Positions 32,326 to 41,183 of a stretch of DNA of 64,000 nt are shown one piece after another (position 1 is the first letter of the stretch; the number at the start of each line of letters is the position of its first letter). A program made the translations under genes and the position numbers. Source of the DNA: Micromonospora trifolii (GTDB taxonomy: Bacteria; Actinomycetota; Actinomycetes; Mycobacteriales; Micromonosporaceae); the NCBI RefSeq assembly GCF_022229005.1, contig NZ_JAKKFD010000011.1:124001-188000 (forward strand), written 5' to 3'. The notes beneath the pieces are model-generated. The model was not told where the DNA came from. It worked only from the letters and a program-made list of their open reading frames with translations, and searched no databases.

Positions 32326-33705
32326 ATGCACGTGCGCTCAGACGCGGTAGTGCTGTTCGGCGTCACCGGAGACCTCGTCTCGAAGAAGCTGTTTCCGGCG
32401 CTGTACGAGTTGACCCGACGCGAGCGCCTCGACGTTCCGGTGATCGGCGTGGCCCGCTCCCCCTGGGATGATCAGCAGCTGGTCACCATGGCCCGCAAGT
32501 CGGTCAACGAGGCCAATGACGAGATCGACGACGAGACCTTCGATCGGCTTGCGGACAACCTTTCGATGATCTCCGGCAACTACGCGGACCCGACGACGTA
32601 CCAGCGGCTGGCTGAGCGGCTGCGCGACGCCGAGCGGCCGGTCTTCTACCTGGCGATCCCTCCGGCGGTGTTCGGAGCCGTCGTCGAGGGCCTGGCGGCC
32701 GTGGGTCTGGCCGACCGGGGTCGGGTGATCGTGGAGAAGCCGTTCGGGCGTGACCTGGAGTCCTCCCGCGAGCTGGATCGCACACTGGGCGCGGCCTTCG
32801 CGCCGGAGCGGGTGTTCCGCATCGACCACTACCTCGGCAAGGAAGCCGTCGAGGGTCTCTACGCCTTCCGGTTCGCCAATCGGCTGTTCGAGCCGCTGTG
32901 GAACAACGAGCACATCGACAACATCCAGGTGACGCTGGCCGAGGGTTTCGGCACGCAGGGCCGGGCCGGCTTCTACGACACCGTGGGCGCGACCCGGGAC
33001 GTGCTGCAGAACCACATCCTTCAGGTCGTCGCGCTCATCGCGATGGAGGCGCCCGCCAGCGATGACACCGCGGCGTTCCGGGAGGCGGAGGCCGCCGTGC
33101 TGCGGCAGATCGCGCCGCTGTCGCCGGAGTCCACCGTCCGGGGGCAGTACGCCGGCTACCGCGACGAGCCGGGCGTGGCGGCGGCCTCGAACACGGAGAC
33201 GTTCGTGGCGACCCGGTTGACTGTCGACTCCCCCCGCTGGGCGGGCGTGCCGTTCTACCTGCGCACCGGCAAGTCGCTGCCGGGAACGGCGACGGAGGTC
33301 GTGGTCGAGTTCAAGCAGCCGCAGCGCTCGCTGATCCCCGCCGAACGGGGCACGGCGAGGGCCGCGAACCTGCTGCGTTTCCGCCTCGGTCGCGGTGACG
33401 GCATCACGATGTCGATCCAGGCGAAGAGCCCGGGTGCCGAGGTGGCGAGCCGTCCGGTGGACCTGTCCGTCGACTTCGGCTCGGCTCTCGGTCGCCGGCA
33501 GGAGGCGTACGAGCGGCTGCTCGACGACGCGATGGACGGGCAGCACCTGCGCTTCGCGCGTGCCGAGACGATCGAGCAGGAGTGGCGCATCGTCGCGCCG
33601 ATCCTGGATCTGCCGACGGCGGTGCAGTCGTACGAGAAGGGCAGTTGGGGTCCGGCGGACGCCGACACCCTGGCCGGCGGCTGGCACCTGCCGGAGCTGC
33701 GGTAG
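32326..33705 (+). CDS. zwf: Glucose-6-phosphate dehydrogenase
   Basis: A 459-residue enzyme producing NADPH and 6-phosphogluconolactone at the entry of the pentose phosphate pathway. Motifs: LFGVTGDLVSKKLFPALYEL (NADP loop), VEKPFGRDLESS, the substrate/catalytic site FRIDHYLGKEAV (His168 region) and YAGYRDEPGV. ATG 32326 has GGGAAG just upstream; ATG 32314 would add four residues. It stands alone, without opcA, tal or tkt next to it, so it may be a second G6PDH copy distinct from the usual pentose phosphate operon. Confidence 0.95.
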   Translation: MHVRSDAVVLFGVTGDLVSKKLFPALYELTRRERLDVPVIGVARSPWDDQQLVTMARKSVNEANDEIDDETFDRLADNLSMISGNYADPTTYQRLAERLRDAERPVFYLAIPPAVFGAVVEGLAAVGLADRGRVIVEKPFGRDLESSRELDRTLGAAFAPERVFRIDHYLGKEAVEGLYAFRFANRLFEPLWNNEHIDNIQVTLAEGFGTQGRAGFYDTVGATRDVLQNHILQVVALIAMEAPASDDTAAFREAEAAVLRQIAPLSPESTVRGQYAGYRDEPGVAAASNTETFVATRLTVDSPRWAGVPFYLRTGKSLPGTATEVVVEFKQPQRSLIPAERGTARAANLLRFRLGRGDGITMSIQAKSPGAEVASRPVDLSVDFGSALGRRQEAYERLLDDAMDGQHLRFARAETIEQEWRIVAPILDLPTAVQSYEKGSWGPADADTLAGGWHLPELR

Positions 33706-33753
33706 CGGCGGGCCAGGGCCGGGCCGGAACAGGGCTCTCATCCGGCGGGTCGG

Positions 33754-33789
33754 TCCCACCCGCACCGCCCGCGAGCGGTGCGGGTGGGA
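33754..33789. terminator. 15-bp bidirectional terminator between zwf and the TetR gene
   Basis: TCCCACCCGCACCGC and GCGGTGCGGGTGGGA pair perfectly around CCGCGA. It serves the convergent zwf (stop 33705) and tetR-type (stop 33790) genes; its right arm abuts the TetR stop. Confidence 0.8.
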
Positions 33790-34467
33790 TCACCCGGTGG
33801 TGCGGGTCGCCGGGCGGATGCCACGGATGCCGGCGACGGCGAACTCGATGCCCAGGTCGTAGTAACCCTCCCGGTCGCCGCAGAGCGTGAGCGCGTCGGC
33901 GGCGGCGAGGACGTGCGGAAAACGCTGCGGTGCCAACGCCTGCAGCGCCGCTCGCTTGGCGCGGATGGCGTCGTCGCGGGTGTCCGGGTCGGTGCTCCCC
34001 ATGGCGCCAGGCTCGGTGGCGACGAGGGTGACGAGGGAGCAGAGCGCCTGGCTGCCGATCTCGGTGGCCTGCTCCGGCGGGTAGCCCGCCCCGTGGAGCA
34101 GGGCGAGGATGCGCTCCACCAGGATCAGGCCCGGCTCGGACAGAAGGATGCGGGTGGGGACGAGCCCGGCGACGGTGGGGTGTGGGCGTAGCGCGGCGAG
34201 GCAGGCGGCCAGGATGGCGCGGACCTGCTCGTCCCAGGGCTCGGTGGTCGGCTCGGGCAGGCGGATGTCGGCGAGTAGGCGCGCGGCGAGCGCGTCGAGC
34301 AGGTCGCCCTTGTCCCGGAAGTGCCGGTAGAGCGCCATCGGGGTGACGCCGTGTTCCTGGGCCAGCCGGCGGATGGTGATCGCGGACAGGCCCTCGGCGC
34401 CGGCGATGCGCAGTGCGCTCGCGACGATCGCGGTGGGGTCGAGACGCTGCGGGGTGTCCTTGCTCAT
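33790..34467 (-). CDS. TetR-family transcriptional repressor
   Basis: A 225-residue protein with an N-terminal HTH (IVASALRIAGAEGLSAITIR, LAQEHGVTPMALYRHFRDKGDLLDALA) and a helical ligand-binding domain. ATG 34467 is preferred; GTG 34476 in frame is possible. It is divergent from an MFS exporter, with two strong dyads between them (34484-34498 and 34504-34533). This is the classic arrangement of a drug-responsive repressor controlling itself and a pump. The inducer is unknown. Confidence 0.9.
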   Translation of the reverse strand: MSKDTPQRLDPTAIVASALRIAGAEGLSAITIRRLAQEHGVTPMALYRHFRDKGDLLDALAARLLADIRLPEPTTEPWDEQVRAILAACLAALRPHPTVAGLVPTRILLSEPGLILVERILALLHGAGYPPEQATEIGSQALCSLVTLVATEPGAMGSTDPDTRDDAIRAKRAALQALAPQRFPHVLAAADALTLCGDREGYYDLGIEFAVAGIRGIRPATRTTG

Positions 34468-34483
34468 ACTGACCACCAGGCCA

Positions 34484-34533
34484 GTGTACTACGTACACAC
34501 GTCGGTATACGTTGTAGATGTACGGCGTATACC
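34484..34533. promoter_or_regulatory. Two operator palindromes between tetR-type and MFS genes
   Basis: GTGTAC-TAC-GTACAC (34484-34498) and GGTATAC-N16-GTATACC (34504-34510 and 34527-34533) are both perfect. The first lies 17 bases upstream of the repressor start. They are the likely binding sites of the TetR protein. Confidence 0.7.
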
Positions 34534-34568
34534 GCGTCGTGCGACGTCCTCTCTCCGATGGGATAGGC

Positions 34569-35996
34569 ATGCGACGTAGTCCCTGGGCAACTCTGGCGGT
34601 GCTGTCGGTGGCGCAGTTCATCGTCATCCTCGACGTGACGATCGTGAACGTGGCGCTGCCCAACATCCAGACTGACCTGAGCTTCACCGCTGACGACCTG
34701 CAATGGGTGATCAGCGCGTACACCCTGCTCTTCGGTGGTTTCCTGCTGCTCGGCGGTCGCGCCGCCGACCTGCTCGGCGCCCGCCGGATCTTCATCGTCG
34801 GTCTGGTGCTGTTCGGGGCGATGTCCCTGCTCGCCGGACTCGCGACCTCACCCGGCCTGCTGATCGCCGCGCGCGCCGTGCAGGGCCTGGGCGGCGCGTT
34901 GCTCTCCCCCGCGGCGTTGGCCATCCTCACGGTCACGTTCGCGCACGGACGGGAACGCAACATCGCCATGGGCATCTGGGGTGCCCTCGCCGGGCTCGGC
35001 GGCACCCTGGGCGTGGTGGCCGGCGGCCTGCTCGTCGACGCGCTGAGTTGGCGGTGGGTCTTCTTCGTCAACGTACCCATCGTCATCGCGCTCGTGGCGA
35101 TCGTGCCGACCTTCGTGGCGGCCGCGCGGCACTCCCAGCCCGGCCCCCGGACCTTCGACGCGCTCGGCGCGGTCCTCGGCACCACCGGTCTGCTCGCCGT
35201 CGTGTTCGGCGTGGTCCGGGCCGAGTCCGCCGGCTGGGGCTCGGCGCAGGTGCTCGCCACCCTCATCGGTGGAGTCGCGCTGCTCGCTGTCTTCGTCGGC
35301 GTCGAGGCGCGCTCGGCCGCGCCACTGGTGCCGCTGCGGCTGTTCCGCTCCCGGGCGCTGAGCGTCTCCAGCGGGGCGTTGGCGCTCAACGGCGCCGCGT
35401 TCCTGTCGATGTTCTTCCTCACCGCGATCTACCTGCAGCAGGTACGCGGCGCCTCGCCGCTGACCGCCGGCCTGCAGTTCCTGCCGATGGGCGCGACGGC
35501 CATCGCCGGCGCCGCCCTCGCCACCCAACTGGTGCACCGACTCGGCACCCGCACCCTGCAGATCATCGGCGCGCTGCTCAGCGTGATCGGCCTGCTGCTG
35601 CTCAGCGGGGCGAGCGCCACCGGCTCCTACACCAGCGAGCTGCTGCCCGGCCTGCTGCTGTTCGGTCTGGGCATCACCACGCTGGGCGTACCCGCCCAGA
35701 TCTCCGCGATCTCCGACGTCGAGCACCATGAGGCCGGCGCCGCGTCCGGTGTGGTCACCGCCGTGTACCAGGTCGGCGGCGCGCTGGGGTTGGCCATCGT
35801 CACCACGCTGTCGGTCACCCACGTCACCGACGCGCTCAGTCGCGGCGCCGGTCAGCAGCAGGCGCTGGTCGACGGGTTCCACCGTGGCCTGTTGATCGCC
35901 GCGGTCTTCGCGATCGTCAACCTGGCCATCTCGCTCGCCACCCCGCAACTGCGCCCCGACGCCGAGCGGGTCGCCGAGGCTGCGGTCGCGGCCTGA
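34569..35996 (+). CDS. MFS drug exporter, DHA2/EmrB-QacA type (14 TM)
   Basis: A 475-residue membrane transporter. It has the DHA2 signature FIVILDVTIVNVALPNIQ in helix 1, the loop motif GGRAADLLGARRIF, and WRWVFFVNVPI in helix 6. About 14 hydrophobic helices can be counted. Proton-driven export of hydrophobic drugs is typical. ATG 34569 is preceded by GGGATAGG; the longer frame from 34518 overlaps the operator and lacks a ribosome site. Regulated by the divergent TetR. Confidence 0.92.
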   Translation: MRRSPWATLAVLSVAQFIVILDVTIVNVALPNIQTDLSFTADDLQWVISAYTLLFGGFLLLGGRAADLLGARRIFIVGLVLFGAMSLLAGLATSPGLLIAARAVQGLGGALLSPAALAILTVTFAHGRERNIAMGIWGALAGLGGTLGVVAGGLLVDALSWRWVFFVNVPIVIALVAIVPTFVAAARHSQPGPRTFDALGAVLGTTGLLAVVFGVVRAESAGWGSAQVLATLIGGVALLAVFVGVEARSAAPLVPLRLFRSRALSVSSGALALNGAAFLSMFFLTAIYLQQVRGASPLTAGLQFLPMGATAIAGAALATQLVHRLGTRTLQIIGALLSVIGLLLLSGASATGSYTSELLPGLLLFGLGITTLGVPAQISAISDVEHHEAGAASGVVTAVYQVGGALGLAIVTTLSVTHVTDALSRGAGQQQALVDGFHRGLLIAAVFAIVNLAISLATPQLRPDAERVAEAAVAA

Positions 35997-36006
35997 GCCG
36001 GCGCGC

Positions 36007-36040
36007 CGTTGGAGGCCTGTCGCGCGGCCGGCCTCCAACG
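36007..36040. terminator. 11-bp hairpin terminator after the DHA2 exporter
   Basis: CGTTGGAGGCC and GGCCTCCAACG pair perfectly around a 12-base loop, 11 bases after the stop. Confidence 0.75.
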
Positions 36041-36179
36041 GGGCGTACGCCGCGTGGACGCTGACTGACCGCTCAGCTCAGCGGAACGACCGTCCGGCGA
36101 CGGTGAGGTTTGCCGCATACGAGTGGTGTGGGCACGTTGGGTGCGACGTTTCTCGTCCTCGTCGGAGAGGAAGCAGCGC

Positions 36180-37610
36180 ATGCTTTCCGCACTCGATCGT
36201 CGGCACACCGTCGCGCCGCCCGGCTACAGCCGGTGGCTCATCCCCCCGGCGGCGTTGGCCATCCACCTCTGCATCGGTCAGGTCTACGCGACCAGCGTCT
36301 ACAAGAACTCCCTGATCGCCCACTTCGACACCAGCCAGACGGCGATCGGGGTGATCTTCAGCATCGCGATCGTGATGCTCGGATTGTCCGCAGCGGTCGC
36401 CGGGACCTGGGTGGAGGCGAACGGACCACGAAAGGCCATGTTCGTCTCGGCCTGTTTCTGGGCGGCGGGTTTCCTGGTGGGCTCGCTGGGTATCGCCACG
36501 AAGCAGCTGTGGCTGCTGTATCTGGGCTACGGGCTGCTCGGCGGCATCGGGCTGGGCATCGGCTACATCTCCCCCGTCTCCACCCTGATCAAATGGTTCC
36601 CGGACCGGCCGGGACTGGCCACCGGATTGGCGATCATGGGTTTCGGTGGTGGGGCGATGGTCGCCTCTCCCCTGTCGCGGCAACTGTTGTCGTTCTACGA
36701 CGCCGGCTACGACCCGGCCAACGCGGGGTCGACGGCGTCGGGCAGCGCCCTGGTGTGGCTGTTCGTGACGCTCGGCCTGGGCTACTTCGTCATCATGATG
36801 TTCGGGGTGGCGAACGTGCGGGTGCCGGCGCAGGACTGGCGGCCGGCCGGCTTCGATCCGGCAAGCGTGGCGGCGAAGCCGCTGGTCACCACGGCGAACG
36901 TGTCGGCGGCGAACGCGGTGAAGACCCGCTCGTTCTGGCTGCTGTGGGTGGTGCTGTTTTGCAACGTGACCGCCGGCATCGGCATCCTGGAGCAGGCCAG
37001 CCCGATGATCCAGGACTTCTTCCGCGACAACGGCACCTCGGCGGTGACCGTCGCGGCGGCCGGCGGGTTCGTGGGTCTGCTGTCGCTGTTCAACATGGCC
37101 GGCCGGTTCGCGTGGTCGTCCACCTCGGACCTCATCGGCCGTAAACCGATCTACCTGGTGTACCTGGGTGTCGGCATGGTGCTCTACGCGCTGCTGGCGC
37201 TCGTCGGGCAGACCTCGACGGCCCTGTTCGTGCTGTTGGCCTGCGTGATCCTGTCGTTCTACGGCGGTGGCTTCGCGACAGTGCCGGCGTACCTGCGGGA
37301 CCTGTTCGGCACCTTCCAGGTCGGTGCGATCCACGGTCGGCTGCTGACCGCCTGGTCGGCGGCGGGCATCGCCGGTCCGCTGATCGTCAACGGGTTCCTC
37401 GACGCGCAGGGCGAGCCGGGTTCGCTGACCGCCGCGGCGTACCGCCCGGCGCTGTTCACGATGGTCGCTGTGCTGGCCGTGGGCTTCCTGGCGAACCTGC
37501 TGGTGCGGCCGGTGCCGCAGCGCTACCACGAACCGTCGACGGAACGGAACGCGCAACAGGACCAGGACGTGGACGAGGACACGACGGCGCAGAGGAGTGG
37601 TACGCGATGA
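36180..37610 (+). CDS. OFA-family MFS transporter (oxalate/formate antiporter-like)
   Basis: A 476-residue, 12-helix transporter. Family marks are HLCIGQVYATSVYKNSLI in helix 1, GIGLGIGYISPVSTLIKWFPDRPGLATG between helices 4 and 5, and FGTFQVGAIHGRLLTAWS late in the protein. OFA members exchange oxalate, formate or other carboxylates; the substrate is not deducible. ATG 36180 is preceded by GAGAGGAAG. Its stop overlaps the start of a 41-residue membrane peptide (ATGA), the known small-subunit arrangement of this family. Confidence 0.9.
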   Translation: MLSALDRRHTVAPPGYSRWLIPPAALAIHLCIGQVYATSVYKNSLIAHFDTSQTAIGVIFSIAIVMLGLSAAVAGTWVEANGPRKAMFVSACFWAAGFLVGSLGIATKQLWLLYLGYGLLGGIGLGIGYISPVSTLIKWFPDRPGLATGLAIMGFGGGAMVASPLSRQLLSFYDAGYDPANAGSTASGSALVWLFVTLGLGYFVIMMFGVANVRVPAQDWRPAGFDPASVAAKPLVTTANVSAANAVKTRSFWLLWVVLFCNVTAGIGILEQASPMIQDFFRDNGTSAVTVAAAGGFVGLLSLFNMAGRFAWSSTSDLIGRKPIYLVYLGVGMVLYALLALVGQTSTALFVLLACVILSFYGGGFATVPAYLRDLFGTFQVGAIHGRLLTAWSAAGIAGPLIVNGFLDAQGEPGSLTAAAYRPALFTMVAVLAVGFLANLLVRPVPQRYHEPSTERNAQQDQDVDEDTTAQRSGTR

Positions 37611-37732
37611 ATGAGGACAGCAGGCCCGGGCAGCAGGCCCGGTTGTGGATCTCCTGGTTGGTGGTGGCGGCGCTGCTCGGCTACGGGGTCGCCCAGACCG
37701 TGATCACCGCGGCGAAGCTGTTCACCCACTGA
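37607..37732 (+). CDS. MFS transporter small subunit (41 residues)
   Basis: ATG overlaps the transporter stop. The 41-residue peptide begins MNEDSRPGQQARLWISWL and ends VITAAKLFTH, with one hydrophobic helix (LVVAALLGYGVAQTV). Small single-helix proteins coupled to OFA-type transporters are an established family. It probably assists assembly or activity of the transporter. Confidence 0.85.
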   Translation: MNEDSRPGQQARLWISWLVVAALLGYGVAQTVITAAKLFTH

Positions 37733-37739
37733 GCCGGAT

Positions 37740-37778
37740 CCGGCGGTCTCCGACCAGCGCGTGGTCAGAGACCGCCGG
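37740..37778. terminator. 17-bp convergent terminator hairpin
   Basis: CCGGCGGTCTCCGACCA pairs with TGGTCAGAGACCGCCGG with one mismatch around GCGCG. It begins 8 bases after the small-subunit stop and its right arm covers the last codons of the convergent SDR gene. Confidence 0.7.
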
Positions 37779-38493
37779 AGACGCGCAGCACGGTCCCGGT
37801 GGTGTACGAGGCGTCCGGGCCCAGCAGCCAGGCGATGGCGGCGGCGATCTCGTCGGGTTCGCCGGCGCGGCCCAGCGGTATGCGACCGACGGCGGAGTCG
37901 GCGCGGTCGGGCACCCCGGAGTCGGCGTGGATGTCGGTGCGCACGATGCCGGGGGCCACGGCGTTGACCCGGATGCCCTTCGGGGCGAGTTCCTTGGCCA
38001 GGCCGACGGTGAGGGTGTCGGTGGCGGCCTTCACGGCGGCGTAGTGCACGTACTCCCCCGGGCTGCCGAGGGTCGCGGCCGCCGACGAGACGTTGACGAT
38101 CGCCCCGCCGTCGGTGAGCCGCCGGGCGGCCTGCTGGGCGCAGAGGACGTAGCCGACGAGGTTGACGTCGACGACCCGGCGCAGGTCGTCGACGCGCAGC
38201 TCGGTGAACGGCCCGATCAGGCTGGTGACGCCGGCGTTGTTGACCAGGCCGGTGAGCGGGCCGAGGTGAGCGGCAGCGTCGAACAGGGCGTGCACCTGCT
38301 CGGGGTCGGTGGTGTCGGCGCGTACCGCGATGGCCTGGGCGCCGGCGGCCCGCAGGTCGGCCAGGACGGCGGTGGCGGCGGCCTCGTCGCGGCGGTAGCA
38401 GAGGGCGACGTGGTGACCGGCGGCGGCGAGCCGACGGGCGGTTGCCGCGCCGATGCCCCGGCCGCCGCCGGTGATGACGGTGACGGGTGCCAC
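37765..38493 (-). CDS. Short-chain dehydrogenase/reductase (FabG-like)
   Basis: A 242-residue classical SDR. Motifs: VITGGGRGIGAATARRL (cofactor loop), LVNNAGVTS, NVSSAAATLGSP (catalytic Ser) and VHYAAVKAAT (YxxxK), ending in GTVLRVSGGL. The arginine in YRRDEA after strand 2 suggests NADPH preference. The substrate is unknown. GTG 38493 has GGGAGG upstream. Convergent with the OFA transporter pair. Confidence 0.92.
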   Translation of the reverse strand: MAPVTVITGGGRGIGAATARRLAAAGHHVALCYRRDEAAATAVLADLRAAGAQAIAVRADTTDPEQVHALFDAAAHLGPLTGLVNNAGVTSLIGPFTELRVDDLRRVVDVNLVGYVLCAQQAARRLTDGGAIVNVSSAAATLGSPGEYVHYAAVKAATDTLTVGLAKELAPKGIRVNAVAPGIVRTDIHADSGVPDRADSAVGRIPLGRAGEPDEIAAAIAWLLGPDASYTTGTVLRVSGGL

Positions 38494-38581
38494 GGTGCCT
38501 CCCGGCGGGTCTGACGGCTGCGCGATGAACGTGCCGACGCTACCGTGACCGGCGCGGGTCGGTCGTCGAGAGGAGGGTCAC

Positions 38582-39415
38582 ATGCAGCGGGCGTTGGTGC
38601 TCGGTGGTGGCGGGGTGACCGGGGTGGCCTGGGAGTTGGGGCTGCTGGCCGGGTTGGTCGAGCGGGGCGTGCCGGTCACCGAGGCGGATCTGGTGGTGGG
38701 CACGTCGGCGGGTTCGATGGTCGGCGCGCAGGTGTGCTCCGGGTTGCCCGTCGAGCGTCTCTACACCGAGCAGTTGTTGCCGCCGTCGAGTGAGCTGGCG
38801 GCACGGTTGGGCTTCGCGGCGCTGGCGCGGCTCATTTGGGCCGGTGGGCGGACCCGCGACGCGGTGCGCTCGCGGGCCCGGATCGGGGCGATGGCGGTGG
38901 CGGCGCGTACCCAGTCGGAGGCGTCGCGACGAGTGGTGATCGAGGCCCGCCTGCCGGACCGGGAGTGGCCGCAGCGGCGGCTGCTGATCACGGCGGTGGA
39001 CGCGTCGTCCGGTGAGTTCGTGGTGTTCGACAGCGACAGCGGTGTGTCCCTGGTGGACGCCGTGGGCGCGAGTTGCGCGGTGCCCGGGGTGTGGCCGCCG
39101 GTGACGATCGGCGCGCGTCGCTTCGTCGACGGTGGGATGCGCTCGACGGTGAACGCGGACCTGGCGGCGGGGGCGCGCAGGGTGCTGGTGCTCGCGCCGA
39201 CGTCGGCGGCGTTCGGGCCGATGCCACGGCTGTCGGCGCAGGTGGACGGGTTGCGGGCGGCCGGGTCGCGGGTGGTGGTGCTGACGCCGGACGCGGCGGC
39301 GCGCACGGCGATCGGCCGCAACGTGCTGGACCCGGCGCGCCGGGCGGGCGCGGCGCGGGCCGGGCGGACCCAGGCCGATGTGGTGGCCGACGAGGTGGCA
39401 GCGCTCTGGGCGTGA
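38582..39415 (+). CDS. Patatin-like phospholipase
   Basis: A 277-residue acyl hydrolase with the patatin dyad: the oxyanion loop LVLGGGGVTGVAWELG, nucleophile LVVGTSAGSMVG (GxSxG) and the aspartate in RRFVDGGMRST (DGG). A short helical lid region lies between. It probably hydrolyses lipid esters in the cytosol. ATG 38582 has GAGGAGG upstream. It precedes the peroxiredoxin by 60 bases on the same strand. Confidence 0.92.
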   Translation: MQRALVLGGGGVTGVAWELGLLAGLVERGVPVTEADLVVGTSAGSMVGAQVCSGLPVERLYTEQLLPPSSELAARLGFAALARLIWAGGRTRDAVRSRARIGAMAVAARTQSEASRRVVIEARLPDREWPQRRLLITAVDASSGEFVVFDSDSGVSLVDAVGASCAVPGVWPPVTIGARRFVDGGMRSTVNADLAAGARRVLVLAPTSAAFGPMPRLSAQVDGLRAAGSRVVVLTPDAAARTAIGRNVLDPARRAGAARAGRTQADVVADEVAALWA

Positions 39416-39475
39416 TCGCTTACGCTCACCGCGCGGTCGATCCGACAACGGTCGATCGGACAATGGAGGTGCGCG

Positions 39476-39937
39476 GTGGCGGGTGTGGGTGTCGGCGACG
39501 TGGTGCAGGATTTCGAGCTGCCGGATGAGACGGGCACGCCGCGGCGGCTGTCGGAGTTCCTGGCGGCCGGGCCGGTGGTGCTGTTCTTCTACCCGGCGGC
39601 GATGACCCGGGGGTGCACGGCGGAGAGCTGCCACTTCCGCGACCTCGCGGCGGAGTTCACGGCGCTGGGCGCGACGCGGGTGGGCATCAGCCGCGACCCG
39701 GTGGCGAAGCAGGCCGAGTTCTCGAAGCTGCACGGCTTCGACTATCCGCTGCTGTCGGACGCCGACGGCGCGGTGGCGCAGCAGCTCGGGGTCAAGCGGC
39801 GGGTGCCGTTGGGGCCGTTGAGCATGAAGCGGATGACCTTCGTCATCGGCACTGACCAGCGGGTCATCGAGGTGATCCACAGCGAGGTCAGCATGAACGA
39901 GCATGCGGACCGGGCGCTGCGGGCACTGGGCGGCTGA
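39476..39937 (+). CDS. Peroxiredoxin, Bcp/PrxQ type
   Basis: A 153-residue thiol peroxidase. The peroxidatic cysteine is in YPAAMTRGCTAESCHFRDL, with the resolving cysteine five positions later, diagnostic of the PrxQ/Bcp subgroup. DVVQDFELPDETG and the C-terminal FVIGTDQRVIEV complete the fold. It reduces hydroperoxides using thioredoxin. GTG 39476 is preceded by GGAGG. Confidence 0.94.
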   Translation: MAGVGVGDVVQDFELPDETGTPRRLSEFLAAGPVVLFFYPAAMTRGCTAESCHFRDLAAEFTALGATRVGISRDPVAKQAEFSKLHGFDYPLLSDADGAVAQQLGVKRRVPLGPLSMKRMTFVIGTDQRVIEVIHSEVSMNEHADRALRALGG

Positions 39938-40020
39938 GCGGGCGCGAGCCCCGTGCGGCGGGTGTCGCAGTCGGCTGGTATCAAGACAGCAATCAAACAG
40001 GTGTACGGAAGAGGGTTGTG

Positions 40021-40704
40021 ATGGATGCCGGCCAGGGTTTGTCCACTAGCGAGGTGCAGAGCATCCGGGAGGCGTTGGCGGCCGGGCGTAAACCGCGGGT
40101 GGTGTTCACCGCGGCGGCGGGGCAGATCGCCGGTCAGGTCGGTCAGGTGATCGAGCTGACCGACCCGGAGGTGTCCGACGAGTTCGTGGTGGTGCGCTTC
40201 GGTCGCGACGAGTTGCCGTTCTCCCCCGCCGATCTGGCCGTGGCGCCCAAGGGCGTGACCCGTCGGGTGGCGGAGCCGAAGCCGGAGCCCGAGCCCGAGG
40301 CGCCAGCGGTGGCCGCGCCGGAGTTCGTGTTGGACACGCCGCGGGTGCCCGCGCAGCGACAGGAGGAGCCGAAGGTGGAGCAGACGGAGAAGCCGCCGGC
40401 GCGGCGGGCGGTCAAGGCCGTCAAGCCGAAGGGCCTCGCGGGTCTCACCGTGACCCTGGCGTACGCCGACGGTGAGTGGACCGTCGCCGCGCAGCAGGGC
40501 AGCAAGGCCCTGGCGAAGCCGTACGTGGTGAAGCCGGCGGAGGCGCTGAAGATGGTGGCCCTCGTCGACGTGCCGGGGGTGCAGGAGGCGGTGGAGCAGA
40601 TCCTCGGCACCGAGCGGGCCGAGGCGGAGCAGCAGGCCGAGAAGCTGCGCGCCGAGCTGGCCGAGATCGAGGCCCGGCTGGCGGAGCTGCGCGAGGCCCG
40701 CTGA
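40021..40704 (+). CDS. Uncharacterised protein with beta domain, Pro/Lys linker and coiled coil
   Basis: A 227-residue protein I cannot assign. Residues 1-80 look like a compact beta-rich domain (RKPRVVFTAAAGQIAGQVGQVIEL, DEFVVVRFGRDELPFSPADL). Residues 80-140 are a charged Pro/Glu/Lys linker. Residues 140-190 are a second small domain (GLTVTLAYADGEWTVAAQQGSK) and the tail (about 185-227) is a coiled coil (ERAEAEQQAEKLRAELAEIEARLAEL). ATG 40021 has GAGGG 5-9 bases upstream. Homologues are likely in related actinomycetes. Confidence 0.8.
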   Translation: MDAGQGLSTSEVQSIREALAAGRKPRVVFTAAAGQIAGQVGQVIELTDPEVSDEFVVVRFGRDELPFSPADLAVAPKGVTRRVAEPKPEPEPEAPAVAAPEFVLDTPRVPAQRQEEPKVEQTEKPPARRAVKAVKPKGLAGLTVTLAYADGEWTVAAQQGSKALAKPYVVKPAEALKMVALVDVPGVQEAVEQILGTERAEAEQQAEKLRAELAEIEARLAELREAR

Positions 40705-40710
40705 GGCGGG

Positions 40711-41163
40711 TCAGTGCCGGCTGTGGTGGTGCAGCAGTCGGGTGAGCAGTCGCGTCAGTTGCTCGCGCTCGGTGGCGGACAGCGGGGCGAGCAGGTCGGC
40801 CTGGACGTGCTCGAGGGTCGCACCCATCCGGCGGGCCTCGTCGGTGCCGGCGTCGGTGGCGCTGATGACGTTGCGGCGGCGATCGGCCGGGTCGGGGGCA
40901 CGCACCACGAGCCCTCGGCCGGCCAGGTCGTTGATGGCGGCCACCACGTCGCTGCGGTCGATGCCGCAGCGCCGGCCGAGGTCGGCCTGGCTCGCGGGCC
41001 CGTCCTCGGCCAGGGCGGTGAGCAGCCGGTAGTGGTAGCCGCGCAGGTCGTGCGCGGCAAAACCCTCGTTGAGCAGGCGGGCGGCGTGACTGGCGCTCTG
41101 GTTGAGCAGCCAGGTCGCTGTGGTGCTGAGCCCGGCGGGTGACTGCGGGGCCGCGTTGTCCAT
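40711..41163 (-). CDS. MarR-family transcriptional regulator
   Basis: A 150-residue winged-helix protein: ASQADLGRRCGIDRSDVVAAINDL is the HTH and DPADRRRNVISATDAG the wing. It ends in a His-rich tail (LLHHHSRH). ATG 41163 is chosen; the longer frame to 41295 reads through the operator cluster. It is divergent from a second winged-helix gene, with at least two perfect palindromes between, so mutual or autoregulation is likely. Confidence 0.88.
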   Translation of the reverse strand: MDNAAPQSPAGLSTTATWLLNQSASHAARLLNEGFAAHDLRGYHYRLLTALAEDGPASQADLGRRCGIDRSDVVAAINDLAGRGLVVRAPDPADRRRNVISATDAGTDEARRMGATLEHVQADLLAPLSATEREQLTRLLTRLLHHHSRH

Positions 41164-41183
41164 GCGGAGCAGCCTACCAGTAA

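Noticed and set aside
33404..35422. A 672-codon minus-strand frame over zwf, tetR-type and MFS genes
   Set aside because: It overlaps three well-supported genes and a 15-bp terminator; its composition is typical of a GC-driven shadow.
40021..40704. Histone-like or translation-factor identity for the Lys/Pro-linker protein
   Set aside because: The linker is charged, but no HU, IF3 or other recognisable domain motif could be found; left uncharacterised.
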